35,440 bases of DNA, from assembly GCA_900550545.1 (NCBI GenBank), contig URSS01000030.1:1-35440 (forward strand), given 5' to 3'. Under the pieces are notes generated by a model that saw nothing but the letters and a program-made list of their open reading frames with translations, did no database searches and was not told where the DNA came from. This document shows positions 14,956 to 22,552 of the stretch, piece by piece. How positions within the stretch are numbered: position 1 is the stretch's first letter; the number at the start of each line of letters is the position of its first letter. This stretch comes from an uncultured Lachnobacterium sp. Its GTDB lineage: Bacteria > Bacillota > Clostridia > Lachnospirales > Lachnospiraceae. The translations under genes and the position numbers were made by a program.

Positions 14956-15381
14956 ATGTACATTTTAAAAACAGAAGCAAGTTTTGATTCTGCGCATTTT
15001 CTTGCCGGATACGAAGGAAAATGCAGCAATATTCATGGACATCGGTGGAAAATAATCCTCGAAGTAAAAACGGAGGAGCTAAAAGATGATGTTCAACACA
15101 GAGGAATGTATGTTGACTTCGGAGAGCTCAAAAAGGATTTACGGGAGCTTGCGGATTCCATGGACCATGCACTTATCATTGAAAAAAATACTTTAAAGGA
15201 AACAACACTTGAGGCGTTAAAAAGTGAAAATCTTTATATTATTGCACTCGATTTTCGTCCTACAGCAGAAAATATGGCCAGATATTTTCATGAAAAGATA
15301 AAAGCGCTCGGATACAATATGCATGCAGTCACGGTATATGAAACACCGACAAACGGTGCCACATATATGGAACAGTGCTAA
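14956..15381 (+). CDS. queD: 6-carboxy-5,6,7,8-tetrahydropterin synthase QueD
   Basis: 141 residues, typical for the family. It converts 7,8-dihydroneopterin triphosphate to 6-carboxytetrahydropterin, the second step towards preQ1. Zinc ligands are H14 (SAHF), H27 and H29 (IHGHRW), and the catalytic cysteine is C23 just before them (GKCSN). The EAS..SAHFL start and C-terminal VTVYETPTNGATY, with the substrate-binding glutamate, are standard. RBS GGGAGAT precedes ATG. First gene of the operon, 100 bases after the attenuator terminator. Confidence 0.95.
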   Translation: MYILKTEASFDSAHFLAGYEGKCSNIHGHRWKIILEVKTEELKDDVQHRGMYVDFGELKKDLRELADSMDHALIIEKNTLKETTLEALKSENLYIIALDFRPTAENMARYFHEKIKALGYNMHAVTVYETPTNGATYMEQC

Positions 15382-15395
15382 ATGGAGGGGGTTAT

Positions 15396-16064
15396 ATGTG
15401 TAAGTTAGATGTTGTGGAAAAGTTTGTCAGTATAAATGGAGAGGGCACGAAGGCAGGGCAGCTTGCAGTATTTATTCGCTTCAAGGGATGCAATCTGGCA
15501 TGTGAATATTGTGATACACAGTGGGCGAATCAGGCAGATGCGCCTGCACAGCAGATGACTGCCGAGGAAATCGTAGATTATGTGATATCTACAGGAGTGA
15601 AAAATGTTACGCTGACCGGCGGGGAACCATTGCTGAGAGATGGAATTGAAGATGTGATTGCACAACTTGTCGATCATATGCTGAATGTGGAAATAGAGAC
15701 AAACGGAAGTATATCGTTAAAGAAAATATGCGATCTTCAAAAAGAAAATGTGACTTTTACAATGGATTATAAGTTATCATGCAGTGGCATGGAAAAGTCG
15801 ATGTGCCTGGATAATTTTCGTATTCTTGGGAAAAACGATACGGTCAAATTTGTTGTGGGATGTCACGATGATCTTATAAAAACAAAGAAAATAATCGATG
15901 ATTACAGGCTTAATGGAAAATGCAATCTGTACATTAGTCCTGTCTTTGGAAGGATTAAGTTGGAGGACATTGTCGATTTTATGAAGCAAAATGTGATGAA
16001 CAATGTAAATATGCAGATTCAGTTACATAAGGTTATATGGGATCCAGACAAAAAGGGTGTTTGA
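15396..16064 (+). CDS. queE: 7-carboxy-7-deazaguanine synthase QueE (radical SAM)
   Basis: 222 residues from ATG 15396, which follows GGAGGGGG. A GTG at 15375 is in frame but would place this RBS inside the gene. It contracts the pterin ring of 6-carboxytetrahydropterin to CDG. The radical-SAM cluster motif is CNLACEYC, with C32, C36 and C39, i.e. CxxxCxxC. SINGEGTKAGQLAVFIRF at the start and TLTGGEPLL are diagnostic of QueE. The stop overlaps the folE start by one base (TGATG). Confidence 0.95.
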   Translation: MCKLDVVEKFVSINGEGTKAGQLAVFIRFKGCNLACEYCDTQWANQADAPAQQMTAEEIVDYVISTGVKNVTLTGGEPLLRDGIEDVIAQLVDHMLNVEIETNGSISLKKICDLQKENVTFTMDYKLSCSGMEKSMCLDNFRILGKNDTVKFVVGCHDDLIKTKKIIDDYRLNGKCNLYISPVFGRIKLEDIVDFMKQNVMNNVNMQIQLHKVIWDPDKKGV

Positions 16065-16690
16065 TGACAGAAATAGAGGCTAATATGGAGAATAAGAAGA
16101 AAATTGACACAGAAGCGATTGCGTATCATATAAGAGAAATCCTCAAAGCACTCGGAGATGATCCCGAGAGAGAAGGACTTAAGGATACGCCAAAGAGAGT
16201 CGCTAAAATGTATGAAGAAGTCTTTGAAGGAATGAACTATACCAACAAAGAGATTGCGGATATGTTCAATAAAACATTTGTGTTAAACGAATGTGATGAA
16301 TACGATGGAATAGAAAAAATGCAGAATATGGTGGTTGTAAGAGATATTGATATTTTCAGCTATTGCGAGCATCATCTGGCGCTTATGTATGATATGAAAG
16401 TTACAGTGGCGTATATTCCAAAGGACAGGGTAATTGGTATCAGTAAAATAGCAAGAATTGCAGATATGGTTTCAAAACGCCTGCAGCTTCAGGAACGAAT
16501 CGGCACAGATATTGCGGATATTGTGCAGATGGTTACAGGAGCAGAAGATATTGCGGTATTTATTGAAGGTTGCCATAGCTGCATGACAGCAAGAGGAATA
16601 AAAAAAGTAAATGCAAAAACATATACACAGACATTGAAAGGGAGATTTAACAATGAAAGCAATGGTTTTATTCAGTGGTGGAATCGATAG
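16064..16690 (+). CDS. folE: GTP cyclohydrolase I FolE (type IA)
   Basis: 208 residues from ATG 16064, chosen because AAAGGG lies seven bases upstream and the codon overlaps the queE stop; an in-frame ATG at 16037 would add nine residues inside queE. It opens GTP to dihydroneopterin triphosphate, the first step of the preQ1 route and also of folate. Zinc ligands are C101, H104 (SYCEHHL) and C173 (EGCHSCMTARG). GISKIARIADMVSKRLQLQERIG is the usual core. The last 13 residues are encoded in a 38-base overlap with queC, and the usual C-terminal EFL-type end is altered. Confidence 0.94.
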   Translation: MTEIEANMENKKKIDTEAIAYHIREILKALGDDPEREGLKDTPKRVAKMYEEVFEGMNYTNKEIADMFNKTFVLNECDEYDGIEKMQNMVVVRDIDIFSYCEHHLALMYDMKVTVAYIPKDRVIGISKIARIADMVSKRLQLQERIGTDIADIVQMVTGAEDIAVFIEGCHSCMTARGIKKVNAKTYTQTLKGRFNNESNGFIQWWNR

Positions 16691-17336
16691 TACAACATGC
16701 CTTGGTATGGCAATTGAAAAATATGGTGCACAAAATGTTATAGCATTGTCGATTTTCTATGGACAGAAGCATACAAAAGAAATAGAAGCATCTGATAAAA
16801 TCGTAAAATATTACAATGTAAAACATATTTATCTTGATCTTGAAAAAATATTCCAATACAGTGATTGTTCGCTTTTGTCACACTCAGATAAGGAAATTCC
16901 AAAAGAAGCCTATAGCGAGCAGATAAAAAATACAAATGGAAGTCCGGTATCAACATATGTTCCATTCCGAAATGGCTTATTCTTATCAAGTGCGGCAAGT
17001 ATTGCGATTTCTCTCGGATGCAGTGAGATATATTATGGCGCACATGCGGATGATGCGGCTGGAAGCGCGTATCCGGACTGCAGCAGTGCTTTTAACAATG
17101 CAATAAATGAAGCAATTTATCTGGGCAGTGGAAAACAAATTAAAATCGTAGCGCCATTTATCGCTTCCACAAAGGATCAGGTTGTGAAAAAGGGACTAAA
17201 GCTGAATGTTCCATACAAATACACCTGGAGCTGCTATGAAGGTGGAGAAAAACCATGTGGAAAATGCGGTACCTGTATCGACAGAGCGCGGGCATTTGAA
17301 TTAAACGGAATAAAAGATCCGGCAATGGAAGCATAG
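16653..17336 (+). CDS. queC: 7-cyano-7-deazaguanine synthase QueC
   Basis: 227 residues. It uses ATP and ammonia to convert CDG to preQ0. The PP-loop SGGIDSTT is at residues 8-15. The zinc site near the C terminus is C194, C202, C205 and C208 (SCYEGGEKPCGKCGTC). VPFRNGLFLS and HADDAAGSAYPDC are family motifs. RBS AAAGGGAG lies within folE, and the gene starts 38 bases before the folE stop, indicating coupled translation. Confidence 0.95.
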   Translation: MKAMVLFSGGIDSTTCLGMAIEKYGAQNVIALSIFYGQKHTKEIEASDKIVKYYNVKHIYLDLEKIFQYSDCSLLSHSDKEIPKEAYSEQIKNTNGSPVSTYVPFRNGLFLSSAASIAISLGCSEIYYGAHADDAAGSAYPDCSSAFNNAINEAIYLGSGKQIKIVAPFIASTKDQVVKKGLKLNVPYKYTWSCYEGGEKPCGKCGTCIDRARAFELNGIKDPAMEA

Positions 17337-17353
17337 AAAGAGGTGGAGTCACA

Positions 17354-17830
17354 ATGGCAGGAAACATAACATTATTAGGAAATCAAAAGACAAAATATCC
17401 GGAGGATTATGCACCGGATGTATTAGAAACATTCATCAACAAACATCAGGAAAATGATTATTTTGTAAAATTTAACTGTCCGGAGTTTACAAGCCTGTGT
17501 CCAATTACCGGACAGCCGGATTTTGCTACTGTTACCATATCCTATGTGCCTGATGTGAAAATGGTTGAGAGCAAGTCATTAAAGCTTTATCTCTTCAGTT
17601 TTAGAAATCACGGGGATTTTCATGAGGACTGCATGAATATTATCATGAAGGATCTGATCAAACTTATGGAGCCGAGATATATTGAGGTCTGGGGTAAATT
17701 TACACCAAGAGGAGGAATCTCAATCGACCCTTATTGCAATTATGGAAAGCCAGGAACAAAGTGGGAAGAAATCGCATGCAACCGAATGGCAAATCATGAT
17801 ATGTACCCGGAAAAAGTAGATAATCGATAA
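17354..17830 (+). CDS. queF: NADPH-dependent 7-cyano-7-deazaguanine reductase QueF
   Basis: 158 residues, the short (unimodular) type. It reduces the preQ0 nitrile to the preQ1 amine. The catalytic cysteine is C49 in CPEFTSLCPITGQPD, with D56 nearby. The QueF motif ESKSLKLY is at 72-79, and the substrate glutamate lies in NHGDFHEDC (E91). RBS AGAGGTGGAG. It ends the operon, which thus covers GTP to preQ1 in full. tRNA-guanine transglycosylase and later genes are not here. Confidence 0.95.
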   Translation: MAGNITLLGNQKTKYPEDYAPDVLETFINKHQENDYFVKFNCPEFTSLCPITGQPDFATVTISYVPDVKMVESKSLKLYLFSFRNHGDFHEDCMNIIMKDLIKLMEPRYIEVWGKFTPRGGISIDPYCNYGKPGTKWEEIACNRMANHDMYPEKVDNR

Positions 17831-17876
17831 AAACATAAACTGTTTATAAATTGTTTGTTAAAAGATCGTACCTCCC

Positions 17877-17905
17877 TTGACGTTGCAATTCTGCAAGCGT
17901 AAGAT
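17877..17905 (+). promoter_or_regulatory. Candidate promoter for the zinc-ribbon/DUF5685/J-protein operon
   Basis: TTGACG at 17877-17882, 17-base spacer, TAAGAT at 17900-17905. The spacer contains part of TGCAAGCGTAAG, a 12-mer that recurs at 28287-28298. Confidence 0.4.
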
Positions 17906-17972
17906 GCTTAGTATAGCAGCTGACAACAGAGAGTGCTAATGATGTCAGGCTCAAAGAAAAGAGGTCGAAATT

Positions 17973-18368
17973 ATGAGAGATAAACTTTATCGGTTCATGC
18001 AGGGCCGAAACGGAATGGATGATTTATGCAGAATGGAATCAGGGCTGGTATTGGTTCTTCTGATACTTGGAATATTCACACGGTTGGGAATTTTTACGAC
18101 AGTTGCGCTTTTGCTCATGATTCACATGTATTACCGTGCGTTTTCAAAAAATACAGCAAAGCGTTACGAAGAAAATCAGAAGTATCTCAATTTTAAATAC
18201 AACCGTACAGTTTCGTGGAACCGGTTCAAGAAACGTATGGCACAGACAAGAGATTACCGATTTTATAAATGTCCGACCTGTAAGCAGGAAGTACGTGTAC
18301 CGAAAGGACATGGAAAAATTGAAATCACTTGTCCGAAATGCAGAGAAAAATTTATTCGCAGATCGTAG
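17973..18368 (+). CDS. Small membrane protein with C-terminal zinc ribbon
   Basis: 131 residues. One long hydrophobic stretch (about 23-52) spans the membrane once or as a tight pair of helices. A basic middle region follows, then a zinc ribbon near the C terminus: CPTCKQEVRVP and CPKCREKF (CxxC...CxxC). RBS AAAGAGGTCG. It is 12 bases before the DUF5685 gene and probably in one operon with it and the J-protein. Function unknown; the zinc ribbon resembles those of small ribosomal or chaperone-linked proteins, but that is only a shape. Confidence 0.7.
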   Translation: MRDKLYRFMQGRNGMDDLCRMESGLVLVLLILGIFTRLGIFTTVALLLMIHMYYRAFSKNTAKRYEENQKYLNFKYNRTVSWNRFKKRMAQTRDYRFYKCPTCKQEVRVPKGHGKIEITCPKCREKFIRRS

Positions 18369-18380
18369 GCGGGGGGTTGC

Positions 18381-19217
18381 ATGTTTGGCTATATTAATGT
18401 AAATGGCAAGGAATTATCCGAAGAAAACAAACAAATATATCAGTCATATTACTGTGGGCTTTGTCGCAAGTTAAGAGAATTTTGCGGAGCGAAGGGACAG
18501 GTACTTCTCAATTATGATATGACATTTCTGGTAGTACTGCTTACAGGTCTTTATGAGCCGCAGACAGAGAGCACAAGCTTTACCTGTCTGATTCATCCTA
18601 TGAAAAAAAGACTGGCGCGTAGTAACGAAATTCAGGATTATGCGGCACAGATGAATGTCCTTTTGGCATATTACAATCTCGTGGACGACTGGAAAGACGA
18701 TAAAAGCTATACGAAAAAGACTGTTGCAGCAATGCTCGAAAAGGATTATCAGTGTGTGGCAAAAAATTATCCGCGGCAGGCAGAGGCAATTGAAAATTAT
18801 ATTGCAAAACTTTCTGAATACGAAGAAAATAAAGAGACGAACATTGATCTGGTGGCAGGACTGACCGGAGAAATGTTGGGAGAAATATTTGCCTGGAAGC
18901 AGGATGAATGGTATGATGAACTGAAAACACTTGGATTTTATATGGGAAAATTCATATACCTGATGGATGCCTATGAAGACCTGAAACAGGACGAGAAGAA
19001 AGATGCGTACAATCCGCTTCGATTTTTGGACACGGACGATGAGCAGGAGTTTGAAATACTGTGTCGTCTGATGATGACGAGTATGATCTCAGAATGTGCA
19101 AAATCTTTTGAGCGTTTGCCGATTTTGCTGCATGCGGATATTTTGCGCAATATACTGTATTCTGGTGTCTGGTCCAAGTATGAGTATATTCAGCTGAAGA
19201 AAAAGGGGAAAAAATAA
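18381..19217 (+). CDS. DUF5685 family protein
   Basis: 278 residues, mostly helical. It begins MFGYINVNGKELSEENKQIYQSYYCGLCRKL, the conserved family start with a CGLC pair, and has a third cysteine in FTCLIHP. Aspartate-rich helices (NLVDDWKDDKSY and YLMDAYEDLKQDEKKDAYNP) recall the D-rich motifs of prenyl-transferase-like folds, but the match is weak. RBS GGGGGG precedes ATG. Its stop overlaps the start of the J-domain gene by one base (TAATG), so the two proteins are probably made together. No biochemical role is known to me. Confidence 0.8.
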   Translation: MFGYINVNGKELSEENKQIYQSYYCGLCRKLREFCGAKGQVLLNYDMTFLVVLLTGLYEPQTESTSFTCLIHPMKKRLARSNEIQDYAAQMNVLLAYYNLVDDWKDDKSYTKKTVAAMLEKDYQCVAKNYPRQAEAIENYIAKLSEYEENKETNIDLVAGLTGEMLGEIFAWKQDEWYDELKTLGFYMGKFIYLMDAYEDLKQDEKKDAYNPLRFLDTDDEQEFEILCRLMMTSMISECAKSFERLPILLHADILRNILYSGVWSKYEYIQLKKKGKK

Positions 19218-19921
19218 TGACAGACCCATATCAGGTGCTTGGGGTGACCCGAAGTGCATCGGATGAAGAAATAAAAAAAGCATATAGAAACTTAAGCCGC
19301 AAATATCACCCGGACGCAAACGTAAACAATCCCAATAAGGATCAGGCTGAGGAGATGTTTAAGCGGGTGCAGCAAGCATATGACCAGATCATGAAAGAAC
19401 GTCAGCAGGGAACGACCGGCGGGTATTCCGGTTATGGATATGGTGCAGGAAACGGGCAAAGTACCGGCCGGGGAGCTGGAGGCTTTGAGCAGGGGCCATT
19501 CGGAGGCTTTAGCGGAACCTATTATTATGGCAATAACACATATCGTTCACAGGCACAGGAAGAGTCACCGAAAATGCAGGCAGCGCACAATTATCTGCGC
19601 TATCACAGTTATGCGGAGGCACTCAATGTGTTAAATGATATTCCGTTTTCGGAGCGTTCCGGTCGCTGGTATTATTACAGCTCCGTGGCGAATCAGGGAA
19701 TGGGAAACACCGCGACAGCGATTGAACAGATCCGCAGAGCGCTTGACCTTGAACCGAGTAATATGGAATACCGGCAGTTCCAGCAGCAGTTGCAGTTTGG
19801 TGGTGACTGGTATCAGACGATGGGAAGCAGTTATGAGCGGCCTTACAGTGGATATAGTAATTTCTGTATGAGCCTGTTGTGCATGCAGGCATTGTGTACC
19901 TGTTGCTGTAGACCATTTTAA
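19217..19921 (+). CDS. J-domain (DnaJ-like) protein with Cys-rich tail
   Basis: 234 residues. The N-terminal J domain (1-68) has YQVLGV, KKAYRNLSRKYHPDANV with H31-P32-D33, and a final YDQIMKER helix, so it should stimulate an Hsp70. A Gly/Tyr-rich linker (about 72-120) follows, then one or two TPR-like helix pairs (about 125-190: ALNVLNDIPFSERSGRWYYY, AIEQIRRALDLEP). The last 18 residues are rich in cysteine (CMSLLCMQALCTCCCRPF). It lacks the zinc finger and client-binding domains of canonical DnaJ. Its start overlaps the DUF5685 stop. Confidence 0.88.
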   Translation: MTDPYQVLGVTRSASDEEIKKAYRNLSRKYHPDANVNNPNKDQAEEMFKRVQQAYDQIMKERQQGTTGGYSGYGYGAGNGQSTGRGAGGFEQGPFGGFSGTYYYGNNTYRSQAQEESPKMQAAHNYLRYHSYAEALNVLNDIPFSERSGRWYYYSSVANQGMGNTATAIEQIRRALDLEPSNMEYRQFQQQLQFGGDWYQTMGSSYERPYSGYSNFCMSLLCMQALCTCCCRPF

Positions 19922-19970
19922 ACAGATAGGTAACTATTTTAGAAACTTTTGATCAAATACAGAAAAACAG

Positions 19971-20007
19971 AGGGAGGATTTCCAAATGTCATTTGGAAAT
20001 CCTCCCT
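19971..20007. terminator. Long perfect hairpin between convergent genes
   Basis: A perfect 17-bp stem, AGGGAGGATTTCCAAAT and its complement, encloses a three-base loop (GTC). It lies between the J-protein gene and the convergent PH-domain gene. No strong T run follows on either side, so termination is plausible from stem strength and position only. Confidence 0.5.
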
Positions 20008-20048
20008 GTATTGCTTTATATTGTCTGTAACTGCTTAGAAATCAGAGA

Positions 20049-20480
20049 TTACTCCAGATCATCCGGGATTCCGTTGTGATCGGAATCCACACCATGCGCA
20101 CCGATATCCATTGTGCTTAAGGTGCGTCTCTTTAATCGTGCAGCTTCGGATGCCTTCAATAAATACGCTTTGATATCCTTTGCGTGCTTTACATGAATCA
20201 ACTTAAGTTCTGCATCTGTGACATCACCGGTATAACAGGTGATGGTGCCAAGTCCTACGATACGCTCAAGAAGAGAAGTAGTAAGCTTCACATCCTGAAT
20301 TTTGTACATATAACAGTCATCTTCTGTAGTGCTTAACAGACCGCGGTCAATCGTCAGAAGACTCGGGGTAATGGTATATTTGGTAAACGTCCATGGAAGT
20401 CCAAGAAATAGCAGGCGTTTGCGTTCTTTGAACATTACCGTGTCATCGGTATCAATTGTAAAATTTTTATCATCCGCCAT
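20049..20480 (-). CDS. Bacterial PH-domain protein with C-terminal calcium-loop-like motif
   Basis: 143 residues. The middle (about 15-110) fits a bPH_2/YdbT-like fold: TKYTITPSLLTIDRGLLSTTEDDCYMYKIQDVKLTTSLLERIVGLGTI. The D/Q-V-x-L...G-x-G-T pattern is typical. There is no signal peptide and only one modestly hydrophobic run (LLFLGLPWTF), so it is probably cytoplasmic. The C terminus is DSDHNGIPDDLE, which matches the D-x-D-x-N-G-x-x-D-x-x-E calcium-binding loop of thrombospondin type 3 or dockerin repeats. RBS AAGGAGA on the minus strand. Role unknown. Confidence 0.75.
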   Translation of the reverse strand: MADDKNFTIDTDDTVMFKERKRLLFLGLPWTFTKYTITPSLLTIDRGLLSTTEDDCYMYKIQDVKLTTSLLERIVGLGTITCYTGDVTDAELKLIHVKHAKDIKAYLLKASEAARLKRRTLSTMDIGAHGVDSDHNGIPDDLE

Positions 20481-20543
20481 ATTACATTCTCCTTTAATTT
20501 TAAAATGGAATTGTTGCTTATCTTAAAAAGAAAAACCACATCA

Positions 20544-20571
20544 ATTATATTGTAACGAAAAAACTTTGAAA
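20544..20571 (-). promoter_or_regulatory. Candidate promoter of the PH-domain gene
   Basis: On the minus strand TTTCAA (20566-20571), a 16-base spacer, and TATAAT (20544-20549). Confidence 0.5.
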
Positions 20572-20587
20572 TGCAATGTGTTTTGTC

Positions 20588-20616
20588 TTGAAATATGAAA
20601 ATTATTATTATATGAT
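20588..20616 (+). promoter_or_regulatory. Promoter of pyrBI
   Basis: TTGAAA at 20588-20593, 17-base spacer, TATGAT at 20611-20616. The leader to the ATG is only about 25 bases, with no room for an attenuator, so control by PyrR-type attenuation or an enteric-style leader is not supported here. Confidence 0.65.
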
Positions 20617-20647
20617 AGTAAAAATGCGTGAAATTAGGAGGGATAAA

Positions 20648-21565
20648 ATGCGACATTTAATGAGTCCTCTGGACTTTTCCGTCGAAGAGTTGGACAAGCT
20701 GTTAGATTTGGCCAATGACATTGAGAAACATCCAGACAAATATGCCCATGCGTGTGATGGGAAGAAACTTGCAACCTGTTTTTATGAGCCAAGTACAAGA
20801 ACCAGATTAAGTTTTGAAGCTGCCATGTTAAATCTTGGTGGTTCCGTTTTAGGTTTTGCCAGCGCTGATTCATCTTCAGCAGCCAAAGGCGAAAGCATTT
20901 CTGATACAATTCGTGTTATTTCCTGCTATGCAGATATATGTGCAATGCGTCATCCAAAAGAAGGAGCTGCATTAGTCGCATCACAGAAATCCAGAATCCC
21001 GGTCATCAATGCCGGAGATGGTGGTCATCAGCATCCAACCCAGACATTAACCGATATGCTTACGATCCGTTCTTTAAAGGGAAGACTGGGCAATATGACA
21101 ATTGGACTCTGTGGAGATTTAAAATTCGGACGTACGGTTCATTCACTGATCAATGCGCTGATCCGCTATGACAATGTGAAGTTTGTACTGATCTCCCCGG
21201 AAGAACTTAAAATTCCGGATTACATCCGCGATGATGTACTTCGTGCAAACAATATCGAGTTTGAGGAAGTCGAGCGCTTAGAGGATGCAATCGGTCAATT
21301 GGATGTATTATATATGACGAGAGTACAAAGAGAGCGTTTCTTCAACGAAGAAGATTACATTCGTTTAAAAGACTTTTATGTATTGACCAAGAAAAAGATG
21401 GAACTGGCAAAAGACGACATGCTTGTGCTGCATCCGCTTCCTCGAGTAAATGAAATTTCAGTAGAAGTTGATGATGATCCAAGAGCCGTGTACTTCAAAC
21501 AGGTACAATACGGTGTATATGTCCGTATGGCATTGATACTGACACTTTTGGGCATTACAGTATAG
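20648..21565 (+). CDS. pyrB: Aspartate carbamoyltransferase catalytic subunit PyrB
   Basis: 305 residues from ATG 20648, which follows TAGGAGGG. An in-frame ATG at 20576 lies upstream of the promoter and is rejected. It makes N-carbamoyl-aspartate, the committed step in pyrimidine synthesis. The carbamoyl-phosphate site is FYEPSTRTR (S49-T50-R51-T52-R53). HQHPTQTLTDML and LHPLPRVNEI are the other active-site motifs. The gene pairs with pyrI ten bases downstream, so the enzyme is the regulated catalytic-regulatory holoenzyme type. Confidence 0.97.
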   Translation: MRHLMSPLDFSVEELDKLLDLANDIEKHPDKYAHACDGKKLATCFYEPSTRTRLSFEAAMLNLGGSVLGFASADSSSAAKGESISDTIRVISCYADICAMRHPKEGAALVASQKSRIPVINAGDGGHQHPTQTLTDMLTIRSLKGRLGNMTIGLCGDLKFGRTVHSLINALIRYDNVKFVLISPEELKIPDYIRDDVLRANNIEFEEVERLEDAIGQLDVLYMTRVQRERFFNEEDYIRLKDFYVLTKKKMELAKDDMLVLHPLPRVNEISVEVDDDPRAVYFKQVQYGVYVRMALILTLLGITV

Positions 21566-21575
21566 GGAGGAAGAT

Positions 21576-22016
21576 ATGTTAAATATTAGTGGAATTCATG
21601 AAGGTTTTGTATTGGACCATATTCAGGCAGGAATGAGCATGCAGATTTATCATGATCTGAAACTGGACAAGCTTGACTGTACAGTTGCAATTATTAAAAA
21701 TGCAAAAAGTAACAAAATGGGAAAGAAAGACATTATCAAAGTAGAATGTCCGATAGAAGCTCTGGATCTGGATATTTTAGGATTTATTGATCATAATATT
21801 ACCGTAAATGTTATCAAAGGTGATCGTATTGTAGACAAGAAAATACTTTCGCTGCCGAAGCAGGTACGCAATGTAATCAAATGTAAGAATCCGCGTTGCG
21901 TGACATCTGTTGAGCAGGAACTCGATCAGATCTTTCTTCTTACCGATGAAGAAAAAGAAGTATATCGTTGCAAGTATTGCGAAGAAAAGTATACAAATCC
22001 GAACCGAAGAAAGTAA
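21576..22016 (+). CDS. pyrI: Aspartate carbamoyltransferase regulatory subunit PyrI
   Basis: 146 residues. The N-terminal allosteric domain (1-95) would bind nucleotides, and the C-terminal zinc domain contacts PyrB. The four zinc cysteines are C103, C108, C132 and C135 (KCKNPRC ... RCKYC). RBS GGGAGGAAG. It is followed by a strong hairpin and a short T run. Confidence 0.96.
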   Translation: MLNISGIHEGFVLDHIQAGMSMQIYHDLKLDKLDCTVAIIKNAKSNKMGKKDIIKVECPIEALDLDILGFIDHNITVNVIKGDRIVDKKILSLPKQVRNVIKCKNPRCVTSVEQELDQIFLLTDEEKEVYRCKYCEEKYTNPNRRK

Positions 22017-22024
22017 ACACAATG

Positions 22025-22050
22025 GGGGAAGCCAGTCAGGCTTCCCCTTT
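22025..22050 (+). terminator. Terminator of pyrBI
   Basis: GGGGAAGCC, loop AGTCA, GGCTTCCCC, then T3. Confidence 0.75.
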
Positions 22051-22090
22051 CTGATGCAGTCTGTATTTCCTCTCACTTCACATGGATTTC

Positions 22091-22552
22091 GATTTCGCAC
22101 CCGGCACTTTCCTTCCACACTAGTTATCCCAAATTATGAATTTGCACAAAATCCTGCATGCCTCTTTCTATGATTCCTGTCCGTTCCAGTTTCAACAGCT
22201 CCTCTCCGGTTGTCCGTCTGCCACAGATGACATCGGAAGTATTTTGTGACTGTCTTAGCGGGATTGTTCAGGAAACGTGCCGCCACTGGGGCAAATGTTT
22301 TTGAGCAGCACAGCATAACAATTTGTCGTAAGACTTCATGCGAGTTTTGACCGTGGCGGCTTATATCGACTTCATGAACAGGCCCGCTTAGACAGACTAA
22401 AAATACTGACTGCATCTGTGGCAGACGGACAACCGGAGAGGAGCTGTCGAAACGGTGCCCGGACACGAAATGAGAGACATACAGGACTTTGGCAAATTCT
22501 ATAATTTTGTATAAAACCGTGCGGAAGAAAAGTGCCGGGTGCGAAAAAAATC
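22091..22552. mobile_element. Foldback / MITE-like element: two 196-bp imperfect inverted repeats around a 66-bp centre
   Basis: The left arm 22091-22286 and right arm 22353-22548 are imperfect reverse complements. The outer ends share CGCACCCGGCACTTT, and the inner ends are CCGCCAC (22280-22286) and GTGGCGG (22353-22359). The best block is a perfect 35-bp match, from ACAGCTCC to CACAGATG (left arm about 22195-22229). Between these, arms differ at many scattered positions. The centre, 22287-22352, may fold further (GCAAAT with ATTTGT). The right end abuts the stop codon of the minus-strand gene at 22551. Open frames within are short and inconsistent. No transposase is present, so it would be non-autonomous. 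It fills the 534-bp gap between two convergent genes. Confidence 0.65.

Noticed and set aside
15375..15395. Extended queE start at GTG 15375
   Set aside because: It overlaps queD and places the GGAGGGGG ribosome binding site inside the gene; the known family start fits ATG 15396.
20576..20647. Extended pyrB start
   Set aside because: The ATG at 20576 lies upstream of the -35 box, and the 24 extra residues do not resemble PyrB.
22134..22466. 110-residue minus-strand protein across the foldback
   Set aside because: It crosses both arms of the palindrome, changes character midway, has no convincing ribosome binding site and shows no domain. The frame is probably a by-product of the repeat.
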